64,000 bases of DNA. Origin: Streptomyces albus subsp. albus. GTDB taxonomy: Bacteria > Actinomycetota > Actinomycetes > Streptomycetales > Streptomycetaceae. The position numbers were made by a program, and so were the translations under genes. Of the stretch, positions 56,048 through 64,000 are shown piece by piece (within the stretch, counting starts at the first letter, position 1; the number at the start of each line of letters is the position of its first letter). The stretch spans positions 434,001 through 498,000 of the forward strand of contig NZ_JOID01000001.1 in NCBI RefSeq assembly GCF_000719865.1, written 5' to 3'. The notes under the pieces are model-generated. The model was not told where the DNA came from and ran no database searches. It worked only from the letters and a program-made list of their open reading frames with translations.

Positions 56048-56087
56048 CGTACGGCCCCGCGGCCGCACACGGCCGCCGGGCCGTACG
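56048..56087 (+). terminator. Hairpin ending the gas vesicle operon
   Basis: CGTACGGCCCCGCGGCCG (56048-56065) pairs with 56070-56087 around a 4-base loop with one mismatch. It stands 23 bases after the gvpZ stop, so the operon ends here. Confidence 0.8.
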
Positions 56088-56200
56088 GACAACACCGGGG
56101 CCCGCGTCCGGACACCACAGCGGCCCGGCCGGACCGGCGCTTCCCGGCGCGGCCGGGCCGGGCTCCGCAGGGCCGGGCGCAGGGCCGGGCCCCGCGGACC

Positions 56201-56238
56201 AGGGCGCGGCACCGGACGCCGTTCCGGTGCCGCGCCCT
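56201..56238 (-). terminator. Hairpin after the catalase gene
   Basis: AGGGCGCGGCACCGGA (56201-56216) and its exact complement at 56223-56238 flank a 6-base loop. It lies 69 bases beyond the catalase stop and is separate from the gvp hairpin. Confidence 0.8.
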
Positions 56239-56306
56239 CATCCGTACCGGCAGCCGAACGGCGCGGACCGGGACGGCGCGAGACCACCCGCGCGCCCGGC
56301 GGCCCC

Positions 56307-58430
56307 TCAGTGCGCCGCCGGGGTCCGCCCCCAGTGCCGGTGGGCCGCGACCGCCTCGGTGAAGGCCCGGCCGAAGTCCTCACCCGGCGGCCCCGTGACC
56401 GGGTCCGTGACCACACCCTGATCGGTCACCATCCCGCCGCCGTTGCGCGCGAGTTCCACCCCGCCGAGGTCCAGCGCGCCGAGCACGCCCACCCCCGCGC
56501 CCAGTCCCCCGACCGGCTTGCCGTGCCGGAAGGCGTCCCGGACGAACCGCACCGCGGCCGGATCGGCCCCGACCGCCAGGGCACTGTCGGGGCCGCCGGG
56601 CACCAGCACCGCGTCGTACAGCACCGCGGCCACGGTGGGCAGGGCGCGGGTGACGGGCCGGGCGCCCCCGCCGGCGTCGCGCACCGTGCCGTCGCGCGCC
56701 GCCAGTTCCTCGACGACCGCCCCGCCCGCGGCCTCCAGCACCTCCCGGACCGCGTCCAGTTGCGCGCCGTCCACGCCGTCCGCGACGAGGACCGCGATCT
56801 GCCGGCCGGCGATGGTGCCGGGCCCCCTCAGGCTCTCCATGCTGAGCGCCGGGGAGGGCACCGGCTCCGGGGTCCCCGTCGGCTGCTCCGGCAGCGGGAC
56901 GCCGATGCCCTCGGCGACCGCGGACGCCAGTTCGTGGTCCACCAGCGCCAGTTGGTCGACGGTGCGGCCGCGGACCCGCACCGAGTTCACCTTGCCCAGC
57001 TCGAAGCGGAACGCCTCCACGATGTGCCGCTTCTCCCAGTCCGCCATCGAGTGCCAGAACAGGGCCGGCTGGCTGTAGAAGTCCTCGAAGCTCAGACTGC
57101 GCTTGCGGATCTTGCGCCCGTCCACCCGCTCCTGGAGATGGCTGTAGGCGCGCGGGTCCGTGGCGTCCGCGATGCCGGGGCAGCCGCCGCCCAGGGAGTT
57201 CTTGCCGTAGTTGGCCCCGGTGTGGATGCGCCCCTGGTGGTAGCCGTCGCGCTGGTGGTTGCGCACGGCCACGACCGGCTGGTTGACGGGGATCTGCGCG
57301 AAGTTGGGCCCGCCGAGCCGGATCAGCTGGGTGTCCAGATAGGAGAAGTTGCGTGCCTGGAGCAGGGGGTCGTTGGTGAAGTCGATCCCGGGCACCACGT
57401 TGGCCGTGTGGAAGGCGACCTGCTCGGTCTCGGCGAAGAAGTTGTCGGGGTTGCGGTCCAGCACCATCCGGCCGATGGGCCGCACCGGCACCAGTTCCTC
57501 CGGGATGATCTTCGTGGCGTCGAGCAGGTCGAAGTCGAAGGCGTGTTCGTCCTCCTCCGGTACGAGCTGGACGCCCAGCTCGTACTCCGGATAGTGGCCG
57601 GCCTCGATCATGTCCCACAGATCGCGACGGTTGTAGTCCGGATCACGGCCCTGGATCTCCTGGGCCTCGTCCCAGACCAGCGAGTGCACCCCCGGCTTCG
57701 GCTTCCAGTGGAACTTCACGAACGTGCCCCGGCCGCGCGCGTCGACGAAGCGGAAGGTGTGCACCCCGAAGCCCTGCATCGTCCGGTAGCTGCGCGGGAT
57801 GGCCCGGTCCGACATCAGCCAGAAGACGGCGTGCAGCGTCTCCGGCTGCAGCGAGACGAAGTCCCAGAAGGTGTCGTGGGCCGAGGCGCCGGTGGGGATG
57901 TCGTTGTGCGGCTCCGGCTTCACCGCGTGCACGAAGTCGGGGAACTTGATGCCGTCCTGGATGAAGAAGACCGGGAAGTTGTTCCCCACCAGGTCGTAGT
58001 TGCCCTCCGAAGTGTAGAACTTCGTCGCGAAGCCCCGCACGTCCCGCACCGTGTCGGCGGACCCCCGCGGCCCCTGCACGGTGGAGAAGCGCACGAAGAC
58101 CGGGGTGCGCACCGAGGGGTCCTGGAGGAACGCCGCCTTCGTGAACGCCGCGCAGGAGTGGTACGGCTCGAACCAGCCGTACGCCCCCGCGCCCCGAGCG
58201 TGCACCACCCGCTCCGGGATCCGCTCGTGGTCGAAGCGGGTGATCTTCTCCCGGAAGTGGAAGTCCTCCAGCAGCGTGGGCCCGCGCTCCCCTGCGGCCA
58301 GCGAGTCGTCGGTGTGGTCGACGACGACGCCCTGGTCGGTGGTGAGCGGACCGCCCGCGGGGTCGGGGGCCCGGTACGCCTCCCGCTGCCGCTGCTTGGG
58401 GTCCCCGGGCCGGTCCTGCTCTGCTGCCAT
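56307..58430 (-). CDS. katE: Large-subunit (clade 2) catalase with C-terminal DJ-1/amidotransferase-like domain
   Basis: 707 residues from ATG, with AAGGAGAG upstream; the longer frame before is unsupported. Monofunctional haem catalase core about 35-530: [20 protein letters not shown] (distal His), [20 protein letters not shown] (distal Asn), and [19 protein letters not shown] with the haem-ligand Tyr. The last 170 residues form a class I glutamine-amidotransferase/DJ-1 fold ([45 protein letters not shown]), as in E. coli HPII (KatE). No Cys replaces the nucleophile in GLGAGVG, so that domain is structural. It protects against hydrogen peroxide and osmotic stress. A sigma-B-like promoter overlaps the end of the upstream WYL gene. 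Confidence 0.93.
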   Translation of the reverse strand: MAAEQDRPGDPKQRQREAYRAPDPAGGPLTTDQGVVVDHTDDSLAAGERGPTLLEDFHFREKITRFDHERIPERVVHARGAGAYGWFEPYHSCAAFTKAAFLQDPSVRTPVFVRFSTVQGPRGSADTVRDVRGFATKFYTSEGNYDLVGNNFPVFFIQDGIKFPDFVHAVKPEPHNDIPTGASAHDTFWDFVSLQPETLHAVFWLMSDRAIPRSYRTMQGFGVHTFRFVDARGRGTFVKFHWKPKPGVHSLVWDEAQEIQGRDPDYNRRDLWDMIEAGHYPEYELGVQLVPEEDEHAFDFDLLDATKIIPEELVPVRPIGRMVLDRNPDNFFAETEQVAFHTANVVPGIDFTNDPLLQARNFSYLDTQLIRLGGPNFAQIPVNQPVVAVRNHQRDGYHQGRIHTGANYGKNSLGGGCPGIADATDPRAYSHLQERVDGRKIRKRSLSFEDFYSQPALFWHSMADWEKRHIVEAFRFELGKVNSVRVRGRTVDQLALVDHELASAVAEGIGVPLPEQPTGTPEPVPSPALSMESLRGPGTIAGRQIAVLVADGVDGAQLDAVREVLEAAGGAVVEELAARDGTVRDAGGGARPVTRALPTVAAVLYDAVLVPGGPDSALAVGADPAAVRFVRDAFRHGKPVGGLGAGVGVLGALDLGGVELARNGGGMVTDQGVVTDPVTGPPGEDFGRAFTEAVAAHRHWGRTPAAH

Positions 58431-58488
58431 GGAGGCTCTCCTTGCGTGTCGGGTGCGCGTCCGCCCCTGGCCGTCGGGAACCCGCCGG

Positions 58489-58513
58489 GTAGCCCCGCTC
58501 AGTCCGGTGAAAC
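58489..58513 (-). promoter_or_regulatory. Sigma-B-like promoter of the catalase gene
   Basis: On the minus strand GTTT (58513-58510), 15 bases, then GGCTAC (58494-58489), which differs from GGGTAC at one base. It is 59 bases before the catalase ATG and overlaps the last codons of the WYL gene. It gives the catalase a promoter of the same kind as the gas vesicle operon. Confidence 0.5.
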
Positions 58514-59479
58514 GCCGCATGACCTGTTCAGCCGAGCGGCTATCGGCGCCAGACGTTCCCTCAGCCCGGCCGGCTCCCGGATCTCGAAGTCGAAGCCCAG
58601 CATGGCCAGGTGGGCGACCATCGCCTCCGGGCCGGGTGCTCCGGTCCGGAGCAGGCAGCTGCGTTCGTCGACCGCCTCCAGTGTGCCGGTCATGGGGGTG
58701 ACGCGCGCCGCGGCCTCCTCCAGCGGTGCGTGCAGCAGGACGACGGCGCGCAGGTCGTACGCCGCGGTCGAGACCCCCCGCGCGACATAGTCGGCGAGGT
58801 CCTCGGCCGGCGGGCGGCGCGGTTCGAACCGCGGGCCGTGCGGCGGCCTGGGTGTGAGCCGGTCCACCCGGAACGTCCGCCAGTCCCGCCGGTCCACGTC
58901 CCAGGCGACGAGATACCAGCGGTGCTCGGTGAAGACCAGCCGGTGCGGCTCCACGGTCCGCCGGCCCTCCCGGCCCTCGTGGTCGCGGTAGTCGAAGCGC
59001 ACCCGCTCCCGGTCCCGGCAGGCGAAGGCCAGCTCGGTCAGTACGGCGGCCCCGACGGTCGGCCCGCCCCGCCCGCCCCGCCCGCCCACCATCGGCACGG
59101 TGAAGGAGGTGAACGCCTCGACGCGCCGGCGCAGCCGGGCCGGCAGCACCTGGTCCAGCTTGGCGAGCGCCCGGACGGATGTCTCCGCGACGCCCTCGAG
59201 ACCGCCGCCGGCCGCGGTGCGCAGGACGACCGCCACCGCGACGGCCTCCTCGTCGTCGAGCAGCAGCGGCGGCAGCGCGGCCCCCGCGCCCAGTTGGTAG
59301 CCGCCGCCGGTGCCGGGGCTGGCGTGTACGGGGTAGCCCAGCTCGCGCAGCCGGCCGACGTCCCGCCGGACGGTGCGCGGGGTGACGCCGAGGCGCTCGG
59401 CGAGATCCGCACCGGACCAGTCGCGGTGCGCTTGCAGCAGGGAGAGCAGACGGAGGAGGCGTGCGGAGGTGGCCGGCAT
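58499..59479 (-). CDS. DeoR/YafY-type regulator with HTH_11 and WYL domains
   Basis: 326 residues from ATG. N-terminus: helix-turn-helix with RLLRLLSLLQAHRDWSGADLA, ERLGVTPRTVRRDVGRLREL and GYPVHASPGTGGGYQL (YafY start pattern). The WYL domain (about 140-300) contains FDYRDHEGREGRRTVEPHRLVFTEHRWYLVAWD with its WYL tripeptide, a site for nucleic-acid or nucleotide-type ligands in other WYL regulators. It lies 68 bases upstream of the catalase gene on the same strand and could regulate it or be cotranscribed. Confidence 0.88.
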   Translation of the reverse strand: MPATSARLLRLLSLLQAHRDWSGADLAERLGVTPRTVRRDVGRLRELGYPVHASPGTGGGYQLGAGAALPPLLLDDEEAVAVAVVLRTAAGGGLEGVAETSVRALAKLDQVLPARLRRRVEAFTSFTVPMVGGRGGRGGPTVGAAVLTELAFACRDRERVRFDYRDHEGREGRRTVEPHRLVFTEHRWYLVAWDVDRRDWRTFRVDRLTPRPPHGPRFEPRRPPAEDLADYVARGVSTAAYDLRAVVLLHAPLEEAAARVTPMTGTLEAVDERSCLLRTGAPGPEAMVAHLAMLGFDFEIREPAGLRERLAPIAARLNRSCGVSPD

Positions 59480-59567
59480 GGGGGAAGTCTCCCAGCCGCC
59501 GCGGACAGTTCCGGTCCGCGACGGCCGGTTCAGCCGCCGGCCTCGCCACGGCCTCGCGGCCGCCGGT

Positions 59568-60479
59568 TCAGTCCTTTCCGGCCGCCGGCTCCGTGACCCG
59601 CACCGACAGATCGTTGTCCACCGTGTAGTACGGACCGATCAGCGCCGGGCCGCGCGGAGTGGACAGCGGCCGCGCGGGATAGCCGAAGACCGCCTTCTTG
59701 TCCGCGACGTCGTCCAGGATCCGGGAGATCCGCACCGCCCCGGCCCCGGCGGACGGCCGCAGCCACAGGTCCCACGGCTCGTCACCGCCCGGCCAGGGAC
59801 CGGCGAACTCCGGGTACGGCAGGGTGAAGGAGAAGCGGGTGCCGTCGGCGGCCACGGGAACCGTGCGGATCTCGGACGGATCGCGGCGGCAGCGCGCCTC
59901 GGCAACGGCACCGGGCCCCGGCACCGCCCCGTACAGCCGCCCCTCCACGGCCAGCTCCTCGTCCCGGACGTGGAGGTCGCCGGCCTCCGCGTGCCGTGCG
60001 CGCAGCCAGCTGCGGACCGAGAGGTTGCCGTGCTTGGTGGTGTACGGGATGCGGACGGCCACCGAGCCGCGCCCCGGGTCCGGATGGCGGTCGGTGATCG
60101 TCCGCAGATCGTTGATCCCGGGCACCAGCCGCACCGGTTCGGTGCCGGGGGCCGCCTCATAGGCGTCCCAGCGCCCCTCCGGCAGCACCACGGTGCTCGG
60201 CAGGACGGCGCGCAGCCGGCCGTGGCCCGCGGGGACCAGGGGGAGCCGCAGCTCGCCGGCCGCACTGTCGTCCCGTCCGCCGCGGCGGCGGAGCAGCAGG
60301 GCCGCGTCCCAGGACTCGGCGCGCCCCGGCGCCTCGACATCGAAGGTGAGCCCTCCGGCGGAGTCCGCTATGCAGTCGGCGACGGGGGCCGGGGGCGCCT
60401 CCGGGAGCTCCTCGCCGCCCGGCGCGGTGGCCGGCCGGGGGATGCCGGGGCGGAGGGGCAGATCGGCGGACGTGGTCAT
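59568..60479 (-). CDS. Conserved Streptomyces transferase-like protein next to a GT4 glycosyltransferase
   Basis: 303 residues from ATG overlapping the GT4 stop (ATGA). No catalytic motif found. It has two or more beta-rich segments: PVADCIADSAGGLTFDVEAPG, LRLPLVPAGHGRLRAVLPSTV and KHGNLSVRSWLRA, and WLRPSAGAGAVRISRILDDV near the end, so a beta-sandwich build resembling carbohydrate-binding folds is likely. In Streptomyces such proteins are labelled transferase because they follow glycosyltransferases. Function unknown; same operon as the GT4 gene. Confidence 0.6.
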   Translation of the reverse strand: MTTSADLPLRPGIPRPATAPGGEELPEAPPAPVADCIADSAGGLTFDVEAPGRAESWDAALLLRRRGGRDDSAAGELRLPLVPAGHGRLRAVLPSTVVLPEGRWDAYEAAPGTEPVRLVPGINDLRTITDRHPDPGRGSVAVRIPYTTKHGNLSVRSWLRARHAEAGDLHVRDEELAVEGRLYGAVPGPGAVAEARCRRDPSEIRTVPVAADGTRFSFTLPYPEFAGPWPGGDEPWDLWLRPSAGAGAVRISRILDDVADKKAVFGYPARPLSTPRGPALIGPYYTVDNDLSVRVTEPAAGKD

Positions 60480-61744
60480 GCGGTACGGCCCCCTCTCAGT
60501 ACGGCACCGGCGTGGGCACGGGCGGCGTACGCCCCGCCGAGCAGCGCGCCCCGGGTGCGGTGCAGCGAGCTGCGCAGCCGGCCGCGGGCCCCGCGGCCGC
60601 CGCGCTCCACGAGCTCCTGGAAGAGCGTCTCGTAGCGGCAGGCGACCCGGGAGGGGTCGAAGCGGGCGGAATCGTTCAGTGCGGCGCGGCCCATCCTGTG
60701 CCTTAAGGAGTCGTCGTTGATGAGTTCGAGGAGGGCGGCGGCGATCGCGTCGGCGTTGCCGGTGGGCACGAGCCGGCCGTCGACACCGTTGTCGATGATC
60801 TCCCCGGGCCCGTGCGGGCAGTCGGTGGAGACCACCGGCAGTCCGCAGCGCATGGCCTCCACGATGGTCATCCCGAAGGACTCCAGGCTGGAGGTGACGG
60901 CGGCGATCGACCCCTTGGTCCACTCGGGGTCGAGCGGATTCGCGGGCCCCATCAGATAGACGTGGTTGTAGAGGCCGAGGTTGTCGATCAGCCTCCGCAG
61001 TTTCTCCTTCTCCGCGCCCCCGCCGTAGATCCGCAGCCGCCAGTCGGGTCTGGCCTCGACCACCTTGCCGAAGGCGCGGATCAGCAGGTCGTAGCGCTTG
61101 ACCCGGGCCAGCCGGCCGGCCGCGACCACCCACTTGCCGGAGCCGTCGGCCGGCGCGATCCGCGGCTCCGGGACGCTGTTCGGCACCGCCTCCACATGGA
61201 CCCCGGGCAGCTTGAGCCGGCGCCGGTACGACACGGCGTCGGCCTCGGTGACGGTGGTGACCGCGTCGAGCCGGGGGTAGAGCCGTCCCAACTGCGCGCG
61301 CAGCGCGGCGGAATGGCTGTCCAGCGTCAGATGCTCCTGACCCACGAGGACGGGACCGCGCCGGGTCTCCCGGGCGATGTGCGCGTTGAGCCCGGGCCGG
61401 GTGCCGACGACGACGTCCGCCTCGACGGTGCGCAGATGCTCGGCGATCCGGCGGTCGGTGAGCCGGCTGTACTGCTTGTAACGGCCCTCCGCCTGGGGGA
61501 ACACCCGTGCGGGCGCCCGGTGCTCGGGGCTGTCGCCCTCGTAGTCCGGACTGTCCTTGCGGAGGTCCACGAGGTGCCGCAGCCGGACGCGCGGGCCGTG
61601 GTCGAAGACGGGCGCGTCACGGTGGCGGAAGACGGAGACGATCTCCACATCGTGCTGCTCCGCCAGCGAGCGGGCGAGGTTGTAGGTGGTACGGATCGTT
61701 CCCCCGATGCCGTACGCGTTGTGAATCAGGAAGGAAATCTGCAT
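60476..61744 (-). CDS. Family 4 glycosyltransferase (GT-B fold)
   Basis: 422 residues from ATG. ISFLIHNAYGIGGTIRTTYNLA is the N-terminal GT-B motif with the Gly-rich acceptor loop. The sugar-nucleotide site has VVAAGRLARVKRYDLLIRA, LRIYGGGAEKEKLRRL, VTSSLESFGMTIVEAMRCGLPVV and TDCPHGPGEIIDNGVDGRLV, with the E-x7-E-type signature of retaining GT4 enzymes. The C-terminus is basic. It is the first gene of a two-gene unit with the protein at 59568. Sugar and acceptor unknown; teichoic or other cell-wall glycans are possible. Confidence 0.9.
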   Translation of the reverse strand: MQISFLIHNAYGIGGTIRTTYNLARSLAEQHDVEIVSVFRHRDAPVFDHGPRVRLRHLVDLRKDSPDYEGDSPEHRAPARVFPQAEGRYKQYSRLTDRRIAEHLRTVEADVVVGTRPGLNAHIARETRRGPVLVGQEHLTLDSHSAALRAQLGRLYPRLDAVTTVTEADAVSYRRRLKLPGVHVEAVPNSVPEPRIAPADGSGKWVVAAGRLARVKRYDLLIRAFGKVVEARPDWRLRIYGGGAEKEKLRRLIDNLGLYNHVYLMGPANPLDPEWTKGSIAAVTSSLESFGMTIVEAMRCGLPVVSTDCPHGPGEIIDNGVDGRLVPTGNADAIAAALLELINDDSLRHRMGRAALNDSARFDPSRVACRYETLFQELVERGGRGARGRLRSSLHRTRGALLGGAYAARAHAGAVLRGGRTA

Positions 61745-62320
61745 GCGTCCCCGTATCCCACGGTTTCCGCGGAGAGCCCGGCTGGTCCCGCCTCCTCCGC
61801 CTACCGATTGGTTGGACCCGCCCCGGGCGCTTCGGGTTGGCCGCCATGACGATCCTGTTGCACAAGGGATGCGACATCGGTAGCCGGTGCGGGGAACCAT
61901 TCGAATCGATAGAACGTCACTGTCCTTGCGCCGGTTACGGCTTGACGGTGCGCCGGCCAAGCGATTCACCCCCTTGAGCGACCCGGCCGGCCCTCGGACC
62001 CGGCCGGCCGCGGTGCCCGGCATCTTCCGACTGTCCCCCCATACGCGGGCGAAACACCCGGGGCCACGCCGGAGATCACCGGGCCCGGCCGGCCGGGCGC
62101 TTCCCGGCCCGTTCCCGCCGGCTTCCCGCACGCCCGCGCCGTCGGCGTTGCCCGGGCCGGCGCGGAGACCGGTCAACCCGGCGCGTACGCACAGGAGTTC
62201 ACTCCCCCTCCCCCGTCGCGTCCCGCGGCACGGACCGGGCGTGACCCCGGCCGCGCGTCACCCGTTGTCCCCGTGTGGGCCGGAACGCCCGGCCGCCACC
62301 CCGAGACCGAGGAGCCTTCC
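61745..62320. other. Divergent spacer with less GC-rich stretches
   Basis: About 580 bases. CATTCGAATCGATAGAACG near 61896 and GATGCGACATCGGTAGCCGG near 61870 stand out as less GC-rich than the surroundings, and probably hold the promoters of both sides. ATTCGAAT is a perfect 8-base palindrome. No gene is supported. Confidence 0.4.
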
Positions 62321-63259
62321 GTGCCGCGTTTGCTCGACGTCAGCGATGACGTGCGTGCCGAGATCGGCGATGAAGAAGCCGACCGGTTGCTCACCGGCGA
62401 GAACGCCCCGGGCAGCTACGACTGCACCTCCTGCCGGACCCCCGGCGACACCGGGCAGGAGCGGACCAGCACCGTGCTGTTCGTCGGCGACGAAACCGCC
62501 GTGCTCGCCTTCGCCCACGCCACCTGCGTCCCGTCCCAGGTGGTGCCGGTCACGGAGGAGCAACTGCAGGGCGCCGTGCGCAGCATCACGGGCGGGGAGG
62601 AGCCGGAGGCGGCGGCCGCGCCGCCGGTGCCGGCCGTCACCCCGGGCCCGCCGGCCCCTCGCGACACCCGGCCGCCGCACGACCCCTCGCACGACCCGCT
62701 GTACGACCCGGCCCCGCACGGCCTGCGGGCCGTCCCGCCCGCCGGCCCCTTCCCCGGGGGCCCGGGCTCCGGCGCTCGGCCGGAGCCACGGCAGGCCGTG
62801 ATCGGCGTCACCAGCGGGCTGGTCCTCGCCGACGGCGCCCTGTGGCCGGGGCTGGTCGTGGAGCCCACCGGCCCGATCGCCCGGCCCGGTTCCGACGGCC
62901 CCGGTGACGAGTTCCTGCCGATCCTCCTCGAACAGGGTTTCCGGTCCGTGCAGCACGTGGAGCAGAAGCCGCCGCTGCTGGCCGACTGGTCCGTGCTGCT
63001 GGTGGAGGGGCGGCTGCACGCGGTCCTCCAGCCGGCGGCCGGCGGCCCCCCGACCGCGTGGTGGCAGGCGCACGAACCGCTGACGGTGACCGACGGCTGG
63101 CGGACCGCGGCCGCGCGGACGGCGAAGGTCCTGGTCTTCGCGGCGCCCGCGGGCGCGATCGGCCGGCAGTCCCACGAGGACGTGCTGCGCGAGGCCCTGG
63201 ACCGGGCGGCGGCGGCCGGTGTGCTCGTCGCCGCCGTGCTGCCGCTGGCGGGCACATGA
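62321..63259 (+). CDS. Conserved actinomycete protein, unknown function
   Basis: 312 residues from GTG with GAGGAG upstream. The first 100 residues (IGDEEADRLLTGENAPGSYDC and TSCRTPGDTGQ) contain two Cys three apart in CTSC plus another in ATCVPSQ, a possible zinc site. A Pro/Arg/His-rich disordered stretch (about 105-165) follows, then a compact folded part (about 170-310; GVTSGLVLADGALWPGLVVEP, ADWSVLLVEGRLHAVLQP, KVLVFAAPAGAIG). No family name recognised. Its TGA overlaps the ATG of the next gene by four bases. Confidence 0.7.
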   Translation: MPRLLDVSDDVRAEIGDEEADRLLTGENAPGSYDCTSCRTPGDTGQERTSTVLFVGDETAVLAFAHATCVPSQVVPVTEEQLQGAVRSITGGEEPEAAAAPPVPAVTPGPPAPRDTRPPHDPSHDPLYDPAPHGLRAVPPAGPFPGGPGSGARPEPRQAVIGVTSGLVLADGALWPGLVVEPTGPIARPGSDGPGDEFLPILLEQGFRSVQHVEQKPPLLADWSVLLVEGRLHAVLQPAAGGPPTAWWQAHEPLTVTDGWRTAAARTAKVLVFAAPAGAIGRQSHEDVLREALDRAAAAGVLVAAVLPLAGT

Positions 63260-63738
63260 CCTCGGCCGGCGCGGGGCGCCCGGCCGCCGCGGGGGGCGGG
63301 CGCCCCGCGCCCCCGGCACGGCCGGCGGGCGCCAACCGGCCGCGCATCACCGGAAACGGGCTTTTCCCCACGGAACCGCATCCACCGGGCGTCCGGGTCG
63401 TTGGCAGGTACGTGCACTCATACGAACCGCCGGCCCGGCTCTCCCACCCCCACCCCATCCCGGGAATGCGCCCGGCGCGCGAGGCCTCCCCGGCCGGCGG
63501 GCAGCAGTCGCCGACCCCCATCTACGACTCGCTCTACGCCGAATACCGGCGCCAGTTCCGCGCCCTCCCGGGTGACCGCCTGGGCGAGGAGGACCTCGGC
63601 TTCAAGCCGTTCGGCATCGGCCCCCGCGAGCCCCGGAACACCTGGGAGCGGGTGCCGGCCCCCGAACCGCTGCGGCGGCACCGGCGGGGCGCGCCGCGGG
63701 CGCTGCCGCCCGCCGTGCGGGACCACCGCACCCCCTGA
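63256..63738 (+). CDS. Uncharacterised Pro-rich protein coupled to the previous gene
   Basis: 160 residues from the ATG inside the previous stop (ATGA). Disordered Ala/Gly/Arg N-terminus (1-30), then short conserved-looking pieces ITGNGLFPTEPHPPGVRVVG, RYVHSYEPPARLSHPHPIPG and SPTPIYDSLYAEYRRQFRALPGDRLGEED (helix). No membrane segment or motif. The tight coupling with the gene at 62321 suggests they act together. Confidence 0.65.
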   Translation: MTSAGAGRPAAAGGGRPAPPARPAGANRPRITGNGLFPTEPHPPGVRVVGRYVHSYEPPARLSHPHPIPGMRPAREASPAGGQQSPTPIYDSLYAEYRRQFRALPGDRLGEEDLGFKPFGIGPREPRNTWERVPAPEPLRRHRRGAPRALPPAVRDHRTP

Positions 63739-63795
63739 GGACGGCCGGACGGGCGGGGGCGGGGGCCTCCGCCCGCCGCTCCTCCGCCGCCGCGG

Positions 63796-64000
63796 TCACT
63801 TCTTGCGGCCCCGCTTCTCGCGCACCCGGACCGAAATGTGGATCGGGGTGCCCTCGAAGCCGAACTCCTCGCGCAGCCGCCGCTCGACGAACCTGCGGTA
63901 GCCCGCCTCCAGGAAGCCGGAGGCGAAGAGCACGAACCGCGGCGGCCGGACGCCGGCCTGGGTGCCGAAGAGGATGCGGGGCTGCTTGCCGCCCCGGATC
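63796..64000 (-). CDS. der: Ribosome biogenesis GTPase Der (EngA), C-terminal end (partial)
   Basis: 68 codons are visible, running off the right edge. The segment [40 protein letters not shown], ending VREKRGRKK, is the KH-type RNA-binding domain that closes Der. Der has two GTPase domains (outside the window) and helps assemble the 50S subunit. The stop TCA at 63796 and the basic tail are typical. The gene converges with the coupled unknown pair. Confidence 0.93.
   Translation of the reverse strand, partial: IRGGKQPRILFGTQAGVRPPRFVLFASGFLEAGYRRFVERRLREEFGFEGTPIHISVRVREKRGRKK

Noticed and set aside
52136..56087. A phage or genomic island carrying the gvp operon
   Set aside because: No integrase, direct att repeats, tRNA target or clear change in base composition at the edges.
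58790..58830. GGTTCGAACC-like sequence suggesting a tRNA T-loop
   Set aside because: It is inside the coding WYL domain and there is no cloverleaf around it.

Overview
The window is very G+C-rich, with nearly every third codon position G or C, GTG and TTG starts, many 1-8 bp gene overlaps and long antisense shadow frames. Together with gvpOAFGYZ-type gas vesicle genes, SepF, two streptogrisin-type proteases, an AA10 chitin monooxygenase with a sortase-E-type LAQTG signal, dnaE2 and a GDSL lipase, this points to a Streptomyces or very close relative. As far as I recall, the order from the alcohol/aldehyde dehydrogenases through hmgA, the type ISP protein, the lipase, the LPMO, dnaE2 and SepF to der matches a conserved Streptomyces chromosome segment. 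I could not check this. There is no transposase, integrase, phage gene, tRNA or rRNA.

Layout. 1-3.2 kb: tail of a PP2C/SpoIIE phosphatase, a CstB-like persulfide dioxygenase-rhodanese, a CstR-like repressor with a clear palindromic operator, and a divergent VIT1/CCC1 transporter. 3.4-11.7 kb: alcohol and aldehyde dehydrogenases, a molybdopterin oxidoreductase, hmgA and a GntR/UTRA regulator, with a repeat-filled gap between the last two. 12-16.5 kb: an orphan type ISP restriction-modification domain, a family III CoA-transferase, a small conserved protein and a secreted lipase. 16.8-27.8 kb: a surface-polysaccharide cluster (membrane protein, BioF2-like acyltransferase, GT2, GT2-deacetylase fusion, flippase-membrane protein fusion) facing a clan-A glycoside hydrolase. 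28-33.8 kb: GntR/YtrA regulator, methyltransferase-Nudix fusion, AccD-AccA fusion, DUF2231-Rieske protein. 34.5-46.7 kb: cell-wall-anchored LPMO, mutasome genes (dnaE2 plus a Y-family protein lacking its active-site acids), two serine proteases, a Cys-tailed DUF5685 protein and SepF. 46.7-52.1 kb: glutaryl-CoA dehydrogenase, MFS exporter, PAP2 phosphatase, I78 inhibitor. 52.4-56 kb: a gvpOAFGYZ operon without the J-L-S-K part. 56.3-64 kb: large-subunit catalase with a DJ-1 domain, WYL regulator, GT4 glycosyltransferase with a partner protein, two unknown genes and the end of der.

Four themes recur. Several proteins are multi-domain fusions joined by long, repetitive Gly/Ser/Ala/Pro linkers. 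Many transcription units end in perfect 14-18 bp hairpins. The gvp operon and the catalase share a sigma-B-like promoter pattern (GNNT-N15-GGGTAT or one mismatch from it). Several divergent or upstream regions carry clean palindromes that look like operators (2261, 6231, 9048, 32468). The most unusual places are the hmgA-gntR spacer with its 12 perfect 8-bp repeats, the truncated gvp operon, the AccD-AccA and flippase fusions, and the DUF5685/SepF divergent pair.
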